Positions 52,726 through 62,313 of a DNA stretch of 64,000 nucleotides are shown here, piece after piece. The notes below the pieces were generated by a model. It did not search any database, was not told the origin of the DNA, and saw only the letters and a list, made by a program, of their open reading frames with translations. Numbering within the stretch: position 1 is the stretch's first letter; every line of letters starts with the position of its first letter. The translations under genes were made by a program, and so were the position numbers. Location of the stretch: NCBI GenBank assembly GCA_965602225.1, contig CBFCYE010000002.1, forward strand, positions 149,844-213,843. The letters run 5' to 3'. Origin of the DNA: Tenderia sp965602225. Its GTDB lineage: Bacteria > Pseudomonadota > Gammaproteobacteria > Tenderiales > Tenderiaceae.

Positions 52726-54909
52726 ATGGCTACCAAGAAAACAGTTGAGATCTCCCCCGAACTGAAACGCATTCTCGATGCTAATCACCATGATCCATTT
52801 TCAATTTTGGGCCGCCACCCAGACGGTAAAGAGGAAGTCGTCCGAGCTTTCATTCCCCGCGCCAAACAAGCGCACATTGCTGATACAAAAATCCAACTTG
52901 AGCGCATTGGCAACACCGACCTTTTCCAATGGTCAGGCAAACCCGGCCAAATAAAAAAACATTACCGCATCAGTTGGCAGGACGAAAATGGCCAGACCCA
53001 AACAAACTTCGACCCATACTGTTTTGAGCCAGTCTTATCCGAGTTCGATCTGCACCTGTTTGGCGAAGGCAAACACTGGCACGCGTACAACTTTCTTGGT
53101 GCCCGCCCAATTGAAGTAGAAGGTATCGAAGGCGTACTGTTCGCTACATGGGCACCTAATGCCGAACGCATCAGCGTTGTCGGCGATTTCAATAGTTGGG
53201 ATGGCCGCTGCCATCCAATGCGTGCTCGTGGCGACTCAGGCATTTGGGAGTTATTTATCCCCGGCCTGACTAGCGGCAGTGTCTACAAATTTGAAATTCG
53301 CTCTCGCATCGACAATCAGTTACTACTTAAAACAGATCCTTATGGACGGGCCTTTGAACTGCGCCCCAACACTGCTTCAATTGTTACCGCTGACAGCGAA
53401 TATCAATGGAACGATGACGCATGGGTCGAACATAGAGAAAAGAGTGACTGGCTGCATCAGCCCATGTCGATTTATGAAGTACACCTAGGATCGTGGCAAA
53501 AAGATGAATCGGGTAATTTTCTTAATTATCGCGAACTGGCAACCAGACTAGTCGATCACGTCAAACAGCTAGGCTTTACCCATATCGAACTGCTACCCAT
53601 TACGGAACACCCTTTTGACGGTTCATGGGGCTATCAAACCACGGGTTACTATGCCCCCACCAGCCGCTTTGGCACACCGGATGATTTTCGCTATTTTGTT
53701 GATTACTGCCATGCCAATGGCATCGGCGTAATGCTGGACTGGGCACCAGGGCATTTCCCCAAGGATGCCTTTGCCCTGGCCCGCTTCGATGGTAGCGCGC
53801 TGTATGAACACGAAGACCCACGCCTTGGCGAGCACAAAGAGTGGGGCACACTCATATTCAACTATGGCCGCAATGAAGTGCGCAACTTTCTCTTTTCCAG
53901 CGCGCTGTATTGGCTGGAAGAGTTTCACATTGATGGTCTGCGTGTCGATGCCGTTGCCTCTATGCTTTATCTCGACTATTCCAGAGAAGCAGACGAATGG
54001 ATACCGAACAAGTTCGGTGGCAGAGAAAACCTTGAAGCCATCCAGTTCATTAAACAGCTCAATGAAGTCACCCATGAAAAACACCCTGGCAGCCTAATCA
54101 TGGCCGAGGAATCCACCTCATGGCCAATGGTGTCACGCCCCATCTACTTAGGCGGCCTGGGCTACAGCATGAAATGGAATATGGGCTGGATGAATGACAC
54201 ACTGGACTATTTCAGCAAAGACCCAATCCACCGTCCCTATCACCACGACCTGCTGACCTTTAGCCTATTGTACGCCTTTACCGAGAATTTCATCCTGCCC
54301 TTCTCTCATGACGAGGTCGTCCACGGCAAGGGATCTCTGCTCAACAAGATGCCTGGCGATGAATGGCAACGTTTTGCCAATCTGCGCCTGCTCTACTGCT
54401 ATATGTTCACTCACCCCGGCAAAAAACTGCTATTCATGGGCTGTGAATTTGCTCAAGGCAGCGAGTGGAACGAAGCTGAACCATTGGATTGGTATGTACG
54501 GCAATATCCACAACACCAGGGCGTACAAAATCTTGTTGCCGACCTAAACCAACTTTATTGCAACAACCCGGCACTGCACAAATATGACTTTGAAGGCCAG
54601 GGCTTTGAGTGGATTGACTGTCATGATTCCTCGCAGTCAATCTTAGTCTACATGCGCCGCGATGGTGACGACACAGTTCTGGTGGCGCTCAACTTTACAC
54701 CCATACCAAGGCAGGACTACCGCATTGGTGTGCCTTTTGAAGGTGCCTATGAAGAGATCCTGAACAGTGACTCTGAGTACTATGGTGGCAGCAACCTCGG
54801 TAACGGCGAACATATCCAGAGCCAGCCACAGGAATGGATGAACCAGCCCCATTCGCTTGAATTGACGCTGCCGCCACTAGGATCAATCATCCTGCGCAAA
54901 AAAGGATAA
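52726..54909 (+). CDS. glgB: 1,4-alpha-glucan branching enzyme
   Basis: A 727-residue GH13 enzyme that makes alpha-1,6 branches in glycogen. Domains: N1/N2 with CBM48 (VSVVGDFNSWDGR-like, here ISVVGDFNSWDGRCHPMRA), the catalytic barrel with nucleophile Asp in HIDGLRVDAVASMLYL and acid Glu in IMAEESTSWPMVSRP, and PFSHDEVVHGKGSLLNKM. The C-terminal beta-sandwich follows. ATG 52726 has GGTGA eight bases upstream; an in-frame TTG two codons earlier is less likely. It is convergent with an EcfT-like gene, with only 3 bp between stops. Confidence 0.96.
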   Translation: MATKKTVEISPELKRILDANHHDPFSILGRHPDGKEEVVRAFIPRAKQAHIADTKIQLERIGNTDLFQWSGKPGQIKKHYRISWQDENGQTQTNFDPYCFEPVLSEFDLHLFGEGKHWHAYNFLGARPIEVEGIEGVLFATWAPNAERISVVGDFNSWDGRCHPMRARGDSGIWELFIPGLTSGSVYKFEIRSRIDNQLLLKTDPYGRAFELRPNTASIVTADSEYQWNDDAWVEHREKSDWLHQPMSIYEVHLGSWQKDESGNFLNYRELATRLVDHVKQLGFTHIELLPITEHPFDGSWGYQTTGYYAPTSRFGTPDDFRYFVDYCHANGIGVMLDWAPGHFPKDAFALARFDGSALYEHEDPRLGEHKEWGTLIFNYGRNEVRNFLFSSALYWLEEFHIDGLRVDAVASMLYLDYSREADEWIPNKFGGRENLEAIQFIKQLNEVTHEKHPGSLIMAEESTSWPMVSRPIYLGGLGYSMKWNMGWMNDTLDYFSKDPIHRPYHHDLLTFSLLYAFTENFILPFSHDEVVHGKGSLLNKMPGDEWQRFANLRLLYCYMFTHPGKKLLFMGCEFAQGSEWNEAEPLDWYVRQYPQHQGVQNLVADLNQLYCNNPALHKYDFEGQGFEWIDCHDSSQSILVYMRRDGDDTVLVALNFTPIPRQDYRIGVPFEGAYEEILNSDSEYYGGSNLGNGEHIQSQPQEWMNQPHSLELTLPPLGSIILRKKG

Positions 54910-54912
54910 CAA

Positions 54913-55629
54913 TCAGTCCAGACAAGCCACCAACAGCATTGCGGCCAGCAATAACAATGGCCAACACCACTGCCACAGTGGTGGCTTGTCTGACACATCC
55001 ACTTCAACCACATCACACTGACTTAGCTCGGCCTGACGAACAATCCCGGCAACCAGGCCTGCCGCAACAGTTGCAAATTTTTTGACATCACCCTTATCAA
55101 CGTTAGCCTGTGCAACCTGCTTGGCAACTTGCGTCTGCACATCAGTAACCCGTGCTAAAACAAGGGCCAGCCGTACTGCAAAACGCTCTCGCGACACCCC
55201 AAACACAGGCAAAGGTGAGCCCAACCAATAAAGCGCCGCTACCAGTTGTTCGCGCGACATAACAAACAATAACCAATGCACCGCAGCAACAATTAAGATC
55301 AATGCCAGCAGGCGCTGCCCTCCTTGCTGAAGCCCTTCCACACTAGGCTGCCAGGCAGACTCAAATCCACCACCAAACAATGGCACACCTGGAGTAAGCC
55401 AGGCATATACAAACAAAATGGATAATAAGAACCAACGCATGCGATTCAACATGCGCAGAAAACCAAACATATGACAATTTGCGGTCGCAATATAAACCAC
55501 AACGATACTAAACGTGGCCAGACCCAACTGGGCAAGATTACCCAAAGAGAGAAACAAGCTGAAGATTACAAAGCATATAATGCGAAAAACCGGATGCACA
55601 TAATCGTACCATCCGGTTTTGCTATTCAT
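54913..55629 (-). CDS. membrane protein, CbiQ/EcfT-like
   Basis: A 238-residue polytopic protein with five or so hydrophobic segments (about 12-60, 65-83, 105-125, 150-ish and 218-235). The pattern MRWFLLSILFVYAWLTPG, GGQRLLALILIVAAVHWLLFVM and SREQLVAALYWL resembles the EcfT/CbiQ transmembrane component of energy-coupling factor importers, but the typical Ala-Arg-Gly signatures are not clear. No ATPase or substrate subunit is adjacent. It lies 18 bp after fimV on the same strand, so co-transcription is likely. The function is open. Confidence 0.5.
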   Translation of the reverse strand: MNSKTGWYDYVHPVFRIICFVIFSLFLSLGNLAQLGLATFSIVVVYIATANCHMFGFLRMLNRMRWFLLSILFVYAWLTPGVPLFGGGFESAWQPSVEGLQQGGQRLLALILIVAAVHWLLFVMSREQLVAALYWLGSPLPVFGVSRERFAVRLALVLARVTDVQTQVAKQVAQANVDKGDVKKFATVAAGLVAGIVRQAELSQCDVVEVDVSDKPPLWQWCWPLLLLAAMLLVACLD

Positions 55630-55647
55630 AAAAATGCGAAGAAAAAA

Positions 55648-58600
55648 CTAGGACATTTGCTGTTTAAGCTGCTCAGCTTCCTGACGCTGATCATCATCAC
55701 CCTCGTCTACCACCTCATCCAGAATCGAGCGTGCGCCATCCTGATCACCCATATCAATATAGGCCTTGGCCAGATCAAGCTTGGTACCAATCATATCGCC
55801 AGAATTATCGAAGATATCGTCATTATCATTATCTTCATCAGACATCTGACTGAAATCCATCTCACCAAGATTGGCGATGTCAGCCAGCGGATCAATTTCT
55901 GCTTCTGCCTCGCCAGCAATAGACTCCGGCTCGGCAATTTCCGCATCAGGCTCTGACACAACCGCATCAGAATCGGCTTCCACATCTAGCGGAGCATCCA
56001 ATTCAATCAAGTTATCATCATCAGCCTCTCTTCTGGCACTATCTAGCAGACCATCGGTTTCCCCTTCTACATCACGGGACTGAAACACCGACTGCGCCGC
56101 TTCAACATCCCACGCTTCACTCGCGCCTGTTGAAAAAGAATCCAGATCAACTTCCGCAAAAGTGTTCTCTGAGCTATCCAAATGTTCATCGCCTTCCGCC
56201 AATGACAACGCTGCTTTAGCCACAGCTTCAGGCTCATCAAGCCCTTCTGAAACCTCACCCAGAATAGTTGTCTCTTCGCCGCTAAAATCTATATCCGCAA
56301 CCTGCGCATCAGACTCTTCAACCGCTAGCCCATCAAACTCACCTAGAACTCCGTCTGCCAGCGTCTCAGACAACTCGGCACCAAGGTCCAGCGTAACTTC
56401 TTCCTCAATCTCGCCACCGAGACCTGCAAGCTCATCGGTAATAGAAGCAATATCTTCATTGGCCAGGTCGTAGCCATCATCAGCTTCAGCCTGCTCCGCA
56501 TCAAACTCCAGCGTTGTATCAAGCACAGATTCATCAACAGCAGCCAAGCTGCCTAATTCATCCGGCAAATCAGCCACATCAGAAATAGCCTCAAGCCCAT
56601 CAGCACTCAGATCAAGATCATCAAGCGTTGTATCTAGGTCTACTGCGGCATCCTCACCCATTAGCGTTTCATCCGCCGCACCCAAATCCAGGTCTAAATC
56701 CAACTCCAAGTCACCAAGGTCATCGAGTGAAATATCATCCCCCGCAGCCAAATCCAAGGAACCCAGTCCTTCAAGCTCACTACTGTCATCATCAGAGGCG
56801 TCAACCGAAGCAGAAAGCCCTAAGCTCTCTGCCAGCTCATCGTCAGTTATTTCCGCATCACTTTCAGAGAGAGGCTGAGGATCATCAAAACTCAGCTCTT
56901 CACCACCATCCAGAGATTCAAAACCCAAATCACTTTCAGTCAAACCTGCCTCGGCAACAACAGGGGCAGCCGAACCATCGGCAAACAAAGGGTGATCAGG
57001 CAGCAGTTCACGCCCCATCTCCACAACCTGATTCCACATAAACTCATCCTGCCCCGCCAGCACCGCATAGAGCGACTCAGCCTGGGCCTCGAACGAATCC
57101 ACATCTTTGGTAGCGTGATAAATTTCCAGCAATTTAACCTTGAGTTCATGACGATCCGCATCGGCATTAATCGCTTCTTTCAGCAAGGCCTCAGCCTGCT
57201 CATAGCGTCGATAGGCAAGATATACATCAGCCTCTGCAATTGGATCAATCTCGCTTTCTTCAGCGTGAATAGCCCCTAGACCACCACCAAAGTCACCAAT
57301 TGAAACATCCTCATCAGCATCTACCGCCGAAGAATCAACCTCAGCAGACGACGGGGCCACTGCACTATTACCGGCATCATCCTGCTTTTTCTCAGCAACC
57401 CTTCCCACTGGAGGCATTTCCGCAAATTCATCATCGTCATCCGCCTGACTCTTACGGCGACGCATGACCAAAGCAACAAGCAGCAGCAACATAACCACCC
57501 CGCCCCCCGTATAGAGTGGGTTTATCGCTAAAATCTCATCAAGCAAACTAGCCGGCACAGGTTCCGGTTGAACAACTGGCTTAGCAGGCGGCTTGGCCGC
57601 TGCTACCATATCAACCTCAGGCTTAGCCGCATCCAAAGTTGCTGTTGCAGCCTCAACCTGCTGTTTTAGTTGAGCGTCCGCCTGCAACGCCCCCAAGCTA
57701 TCATCCTTAAGTGTCAATAATTTTTGTACGGACTGGAGCTGTTTCTCAAGTTCATCAAGACGCAAACGCAGATCTGAATTTTCCTGACCACGAGCCTCAG
57801 AAGATTCTAACGCAACCGCCAACTGTCGCTGTAAAGACTCAGTAGCATCACCTGCGGCACCAGAACCAACACCTGAACGTACCTTGGCCTCTTCCTCCGG
57901 CGTCAACAACTGTAAGCGAGCCTGAGCTGAATCTTTCGTAGTGACTACCGGAGCAGGCACCGGCCTGCTGATTTGTTCTGCGGCTGAAGCCGGTGTTGCT
58001 GCAGCAACACGCTGCTGACGACCAACAGCAGAGGCTTGACCTCTTCCTGACTGCCAGTCCTGATATTGGCGGTTAGCCTCAGCAGCAGCCTGCTGTTTAG
58101 AGAGCTCAGTAATCACATCCATCTGTGGCGTGCGCAAAATATGGCCCGCCTTGAGATTGTTTATATTGTTATCGCCAAAGGCTTCAGGGTTTTCCTTTAA
58201 CAAGCCGATCATCATCTGCGGCACACTGACCGAGCGATCAGGGCGCATATCCCGGGCGACACCCCAGAGGGTATCTTTACGATTGGTCGGACCATAGCTT
58301 CCCGCTGGTGCCACACGTGGTTGCGCGGCTACAGCAGCCGTTGGCGTTTGTCTGACAACTTGGGCAGGCTGGGTTGTGGCGGCGCTGATACGACCAGTCT
58401 GAGGTTCTTTTTCAAATACGGGGGGGTCAAGTAAAAGGGTGTATTCACGCATCATCTGGCCACTAGACCAATTGATCGTCAGAATAAAATCAAGAAAAGG
58501 CTCTTTTATGGCCTTACTGGAAATCACCTTAATATATGGAGCACCGGCACCCGAGCTGACGAGCTCAAACTCAAGCCCACGCAGTATCGGCAAACGATCA

Positions 58601-58866
58601 ATACCCACACGCTCAAAGGCATCACGCGAGGCCAATGAAACATTCAGGCTTTTCAGTTCATCTGAAGTTGCTGAAAACAGCTTAATTTTAGCATCCAGAG
58701 GTTCATTTAAGGCCGTACTGACCTCAATTTCTCCCATACCCAAGGCATGAACAACACCTGATGTCACCATCATGCATGCACTTAGAGCAACTGCTAATCG
58801 ACGTTTTTTAAATCCCTTAGTCAATATCCCGATCCTGATTTTCGTCCTAACATAACATCCAGCCAT
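55648..58866 (-). CDS. fimV: FimV/HubP family polar scaffold protein
   Basis: A 1072-residue inner-membrane protein of the pole-organising FimV/HubP type, needed for type IV pili, flagella or chemotaxis placement in other species. A signal-like segment lies at about 22-42. The conserved N-terminal domain reads LGMGEIEVSTALNEPLDAKI. A LysM-type peptidoglycan-binding domain is at ~190-250 (GPTNRKDTLWGVARDMRP). A coiled coil is at ~340-395 and one membrane segment at about 447-467 (before RRRKSQADDDDEF). A long acidic Asp/Glu/Leu-rich region follows, ending in the FimV C-terminal motif LDLAKAYIDMGDQDGARSIL. It sits next to usg and asd, as in Pseudomonas. Confidence 0.93.
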   Translation of the reverse strand: MAGCYVRTKIRIGILTKGFKKRRLAVALSACMMVTSGVVHALGMGEIEVSTALNEPLDAKIKLFSATSDELKSLNVSLASRDAFERVGIDRLPILRGLEFELVSSGAGAPYIKVISSKAIKEPFLDFILTINWSSGQMMREYTLLLDPPVFEKEPQTGRISAATTQPAQVVRQTPTAAVAAQPRVAPAGSYGPTNRKDTLWGVARDMRPDRSVSVPQMMIGLLKENPEAFGDNNINNLKAGHILRTPQMDVITELSKQQAAAEANRQYQDWQSGRGQASAVGRQQRVAAATPASAAEQISRPVPAPVVTTKDSAQARLQLLTPEEEAKVRSGVGSGAAGDATESLQRQLAVALESSEARGQENSDLRLRLDELEKQLQSVQKLLTLKDDSLGALQADAQLKQQVEAATATLDAAKPEVDMVAAAKPPAKPVVQPEPVPASLLDEILAINPLYTGGGVVMLLLLVALVMRRRKSQADDDDEFAEMPPVGRVAEKKQDDAGNSAVAPSSAEVDSSAVDADEDVSIGDFGGGLGAIHAEESEIDPIAEADVYLAYRRYEQAEALLKEAINADADRHELKVKLLEIYHATKDVDSFEAQAESLYAVLAGQDEFMWNQVVEMGRELLPDHPLFADGSAAPVVAEAGLTESDLGFESLDGGEELSFDDPQPLSESDAEITDDELAESLGLSASVDASDDDSSELEGLGSLDLAAGDDISLDDLGDLELDLDLDLGAADETLMGEDAAVDLDTTLDDLDLSADGLEAISDVADLPDELGSLAAVDESVLDTTLEFDAEQAEADDGYDLANEDIASITDELAGLGGEIEEEVTLDLGAELSETLADGVLGEFDGLAVEESDAQVADIDFSGEETTILGEVSEGLDEPEAVAKAALSLAEGDEHLDSSENTFAEVDLDSFSTGASEAWDVEAAQSVFQSRDVEGETDGLLDSARREADDDNLIELDAPLDVEADSDAVVSEPDAEIAEPESIAGEAEAEIDPLADIANLGEMDFSQMSDEDNDNDDIFDNSGDMIGTKLDLAKAYIDMGDQDGARSILDEVVDEGDDDQRQEAEQLKQQMS

Positions 58867-58940
58867 CCTATATAACGGCTATCGTTCGTTTTTTTTGAAC
58901 ATTTAGCTATTTTTTTTGAACTAGGCCATAAAACTGCCTG

Positions 58941-58949
58941 TTATCCACA
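58941..58949 (+). promoter_or_regulatory. perfect DnaA box between usg and fimV
   Basis: TTATCCACA matches the strict DnaA consensus. It is a single site, between the usg stop and the fimV start on the opposite-reading strand, with no origin-like cluster around it. Confidence 0.35.
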
Positions 58950-58976
58950 AAAAAGCTAAAACCACATCCTTGATAC

Positions 58977-59981
58977 TCAGTTCAGATATTCTTTTATCAA
59001 AATTTCGGCAATCTGAATACAGTTAAGGGCTGCACCCTTGCGTATGTTATCGGCGACCAACCACAAATCTATACCTTTTTCATGACTACTATCCTGACGC
59101 AAACGGGAAACCAGCACAGAATCCTCACCTACCACGTCAGTTGCCGGAGTGGCAACATCATCCAACATCAGGCTAACGGCCGGTGTCTTATCCAACAAAT
59201 CAGCGACTTTATCCAAGCCCAGAGTTTCACCAGTCTCCACATGCAACACCATTGCATGGCCATGAAATACCGGCACCCGCACACAAGTAGCGTTAACTGG
59301 CACGTCCTGCCCCAGAATCCGACTAGTTTCCCAAGCCAGCTTTACCTCTTCACGGCTATAGCCATCATCAAGAAATGCACCGATTTGCGGCAATAGATTG
59401 AAGGCAACCTGTTTTTCAAAGACATTACTGTCCATGCTTTGCAGATTAAACATGGCTGTAGACTGCTTAGCCAACTCCTCCACCCCAGCCTTATCCTTAC
59501 CTGAGACGGCCTGCAAGGTAACTGCGTTGATCCGGGCAATACCCGCCGCGTCAAACAAGGGTTTGAGCACAGTGGTTAACAAGATAGCGTTGGCGCCTGG
59601 GCTAGCGATGATATTTTGTGCGGCATAGCCTGCCAGCTTTTCCGAATTGACATCAGCCACTACCAGCGGCACATCGTCTTCAAGACGAAAACAGGGGCTG
59701 TCATCGATAACAACACAGCCAGCCGCAGCAGCTTTAGGAACGTACTCCTCCGCCAAGACCTCATCTACACAGAAAAAGGCCAGTTCAGCCTGAGCAAAAT
59801 CAAATGAATCAAGCGGCTCAACTTTCAGGTGACGATCTTTATAAGTGACTCGACCACCGGCATCATCGGCAACAGCAAAAATAGAGGCAACGGGAAATTC
59901 CCGCTCCTCCAACAAAGTCAAAACAGCCTCACCCACCAGGGTATCGCAACCGACCACAACAACATTATAGGTCTTGCTCAT
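58977..59981 (-). CDS. usg: Usg: aspartate-semialdehyde dehydrogenase homologue without the catalytic cysteine
   Basis: A 334-residue protein with the fold of aspartate-semialdehyde dehydrogenase. The Rossmann start is VVVVGCDTLVGEAVLTLLEE. The region that normally holds the catalytic Cys reads ASPGANAI: the Cys is Ala at residue 130. The later His region (VPVFHGHAMVLHVETGE) is kept. It therefore cannot act as a normal dehydrogenase. It lies 7 bp downstream of the functional asd and upstream of fimV, the Pseudomonas leuB-asd-usg-fimV order. The family name USG-1-like fits; no function is known. Confidence 0.87.
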   Translation of the reverse strand: MSKTYNVVVVGCDTLVGEAVLTLLEEREFPVASIFAVADDAGGRVTYKDRHLKVEPLDSFDFAQAELAFFCVDEVLAEEYVPKAAAAGCVVIDDSPCFRLEDDVPLVVADVNSEKLAGYAAQNIIASPGANAILLTTVLKPLFDAAGIARINAVTLQAVSGKDKAGVEELAKQSTAMFNLQSMDSNVFEKQVAFNLLPQIGAFLDDGYSREEVKLAWETSRILGQDVPVNATCVRVPVFHGHAMVLHVETGETLGLDKVADLLDKTPAVSLMLDDVATPATDVVGEDSVLVSRLRQDSSHEKGIDLWLVADNIRKGAALNCIQIAEILIKEYLN

Positions 59982-59988
59982 TTAGTCA

Positions 59989-61101
59989 TTAATCCTCAAG
60001 AATAATACGCAGCATGCGACGCAGAGGCTCAGCCGCCCCCCACAATAGCTGATCACCAACAGTAAAGGCAGACAAGTAATCGTTACCCATGCTCAGTTTA
60101 CGCATACGGCCCACCGGCACGGTCAAGGTGCCGGTCACTGCCGCAGGGGTAAGATCGTTCAAGGTGGCCTGTGGTTCATTCGGCACAACCTTGACCCAGT
60201 CATTGTGACTGGCAATGATGTCACTGATCTCGTCCAGCGGTACATCCTTGGTCATTTTGATAGTCAACGCCTGGGAGTGACAACGCATTGCACCAATACG
60301 AACACACAGACCATCAATCGGCACTGGATTGGCACTACGACCGAGAATCTTATTGGTCTCAACCTCAGCCTTCCACTCTTCCTTACTCTGACCCGATTCT
60401 AGAGGCACATCAATCCACGGGATCAGCGAACCCGCCAGCGGTACCGGCCAGGACTCAGTTGGATAATCGCTTGAACGAATAAACTCAGCAGTATTTTTAT
60501 CAATGTCCAGGATTGCAGAGGCTGGATCATTCAAAAGCGATTCAACATTGGCATTAATCGCACCCATCTGCTGGATCAATTCACGCATATTGCGCGCACC
60601 GGCACCGGAAGCCGCCTGATAAGTCATCGGCGTAACCCACTCCACCAGCCCCTTTTCAAACAGGCCACCAACCGCCATCAACATCAGACTAACGGTACAG
60701 TTACCACCAACATAGGTTTTCACGCCATTGGCCAAACCGTCCTTGATCACATCTTTGTTGACAGGGTCCAGCACAATGATGGCATCGTCCTTCATCCGCA
60801 AAGCAGAAGCGGCATCAATCCAGTAACCATCCCAACCAGCAGCACGCAACGGCGCATAGACTTCTTTGGTGTAGTCACCGCCCTGACAAGAGATGATCAC
60901 ATCCATTGTCTTCAGCTCATCAATGCTGTTGGCATCCTTCAACGCAGGCACATCCTTGCCCACATCAGGACCGGGACGACCCGCCTGTGAGGTGGTAAAA
61001 AATACCGGCTCGATGTCGGCAAAATCATTGTTTTCGCGCATACGCTGCATCAGCACCGAGCCGACCATGCCGCGCCAACCTATAAAACCTACTCGTTTCA
61101 T
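59989..61101 (-). CDS. asd: aspartate-semialdehyde dehydrogenase
   Basis: A 370-residue enzyme reducing aspartyl phosphate to the semialdehyde, a branch point to lysine/diaminopimelate, threonine and methionine. NADP-binding start RVGFIGWRGMVGSVLMQRM; catalytic Cys in YVGGNCTVSLML near 135; catalytic His in IGAMRCHSQALTIKM. The start and length match the gammaproteobacterial type. It is 21 bp after leuB, a common arrangement. Confidence 0.96.
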   Translation of the reverse strand: MKRVGFIGWRGMVGSVLMQRMRENNDFADIEPVFFTTSQAGRPGPDVGKDVPALKDANSIDELKTMDVIISCQGGDYTKEVYAPLRAAGWDGYWIDAASALRMKDDAIIVLDPVNKDVIKDGLANGVKTYVGGNCTVSLMLMAVGGLFEKGLVEWVTPMTYQAASGAGARNMRELIQQMGAINANVESLLNDPASAILDIDKNTAEFIRSSDYPTESWPVPLAGSLIPWIDVPLESGQSKEEWKAEVETNKILGRSANPVPIDGLCVRIGAMRCHSQALTIKMTKDVPLDEISDIIASHNDWVKVVPNEPQATLNDLTPAAVTGTLTVPVGRMRKLSMGNDYLSAFTVGDQLLWGAAEPLRRMLRIILED

Positions 61102-61122
61102 TTTCGTGTCTCTCTTTAAGTT

Positions 61123-62196
61123 TTATACCAGGGCCGCAACAACAGCATCGCCCATTTCAGAGCATGACACCTTCTTGGTACCTTCGGAATAGATATCTAC
61201 GGTGCGATAACCATTGGCCAGCACTTTTCTTACAGCATCATCGACGCGTTGGGCGGAAACCTCATCGCCAAAAGTGTAGCGCAACATCATTGAAACCGAC
61301 AGGATGGTAGCCAGCGGATTAGCGATATCCTTACCGGCAATGTCAGGTGCTGAACCATGGATCGGCTCATACATACCCTTGTTGTTTTCATCCAGTGAAG
61401 CCGATGGCAACATGCCGATAGAACCAGTCAACATTGAAGCCGCATCCGACAAAATATCACCAAAGATATTACCGGTAACAATCACGTCAAACTGCTTCGG
61501 CGCGCGCACCAACTGCATGGCGGCGTTATCAACATACATGTGGCTCAGTTCAACCTCGGGATATTCCTTGCTGACCTCAATCACCACCTCTTTCCACAGC
61601 TCACTACACTCCAGCACGTTGGCCTTTTCAACCGAGCACAGTTTCTTGTCACGTTTCATGGCGATATCAAACGCAACGTGTGCAACACGACGTACTTCAG
61701 ACTCTGAGTACAACATGGTATTGAAACCTACGCGCTCACCGTTACGCTCTTCAATGCCGCGCGGCTGACCAAAATAAATATCGCCGGTCAATTCACGCAC
61801 GATCATAATATCCAGACCAGAAACAACCTCAGGCTTCAGGCTAGAGGCTTCGGCCAGCTCAGGATAGAGCAGTGCTGGACGCAGATTACCGAACAGGTTC
61901 AGTTCCTTGCGAATACGCAGCAGACCACGTTCAGGACGCAAAGGACGATCCAGTGTGTCGTACTGCGGACCACCCACAGCCCCCAACAAAATGGCATCCG
62001 AGTTCTGCGCCAGTTCAAGCGTTGCAGCTGGCAGTGGATCACCAGCAGCATCGTAACCGGCGCCACCGATGGTTCCCTCAGTCATTTCAATATCCAGACC
62101 GTGGTTGGCCTTCAAAGCCTCAAGCACCTTAACCGCTTCACGAACGATCTCTGGACCAATGCCGTCACCTGGCAATACTGCAATCTTTTTAGTCAT
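61123..62196 (-). CDS. leuB: 3-isopropylmalate dehydrogenase
   Basis: A 357-residue NAD-dependent enzyme of leucine synthesis that oxidatively decarboxylates 3-isopropylmalate. Landmarks are KIAVLPGDGIGPEIVREAVK, GAVGGPQYDTLDRPLRPERG-LL, VDNAAMQLVRAPKQFDVIVT and GNIFGDILSDAASMLTGSIG. It lies after leuC-leuD on the minus strand, with a 117-bp spacer holding two hairpins. Confidence 0.96.
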   Translation of the reverse strand: MTKKIAVLPGDGIGPEIVREAVKVLEALKANHGLDIEMTEGTIGGAGYDAAGDPLPAATLELAQNSDAILLGAVGGPQYDTLDRPLRPERGLLRIRKELNLFGNLRPALLYPELAEASSLKPEVVSGLDIMIVRELTGDIYFGQPRGIEERNGERVGFNTMLYSESEVRRVAHVAFDIAMKRDKKLCSVEKANVLECSELWKEVVIEVSKEYPEVELSHMYVDNAAMQLVRAPKQFDVIVTGNIFGDILSDAASMLTGSIGMLPSASLDENNKGMYEPIHGSAPDIAGKDIANPLATILSVSMMLRYTFGDEVSAQRVDDAVRKVLANGYRTVDIYSEGTKKVSCSEMGDAVVAALV

Positions 62197-62232
62197 ATCT
62201 CTATCTCAAATATTTTATCTAATCTAAATTCC

Positions 62233-62303
62233 CCGTCTGCATGCGACGGGCACAAACCCGTTATGGGGGTTCCAAGGGGGAGAAGCGAAGCTCTCCCCCT
62301 TGG
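62233..62303 (-). repeat. two hairpins in the leuD-leuB spacer
   Basis: A strong hairpin pairs CCAAGGGGGAGAAGC (62272-62286) with GCTCTCCCCCTTGG (62290-62303) with one bulge and a GAA loop. A second pairs CCCGTC with GACGGG around TGCATGC (about 62233-62250). Neither is followed by a T-run. They may tune leuB expression relative to leuD or be a small repetitive element. Confidence 0.6.
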
Positions 62304-62313
62304 TTAAATTAAT

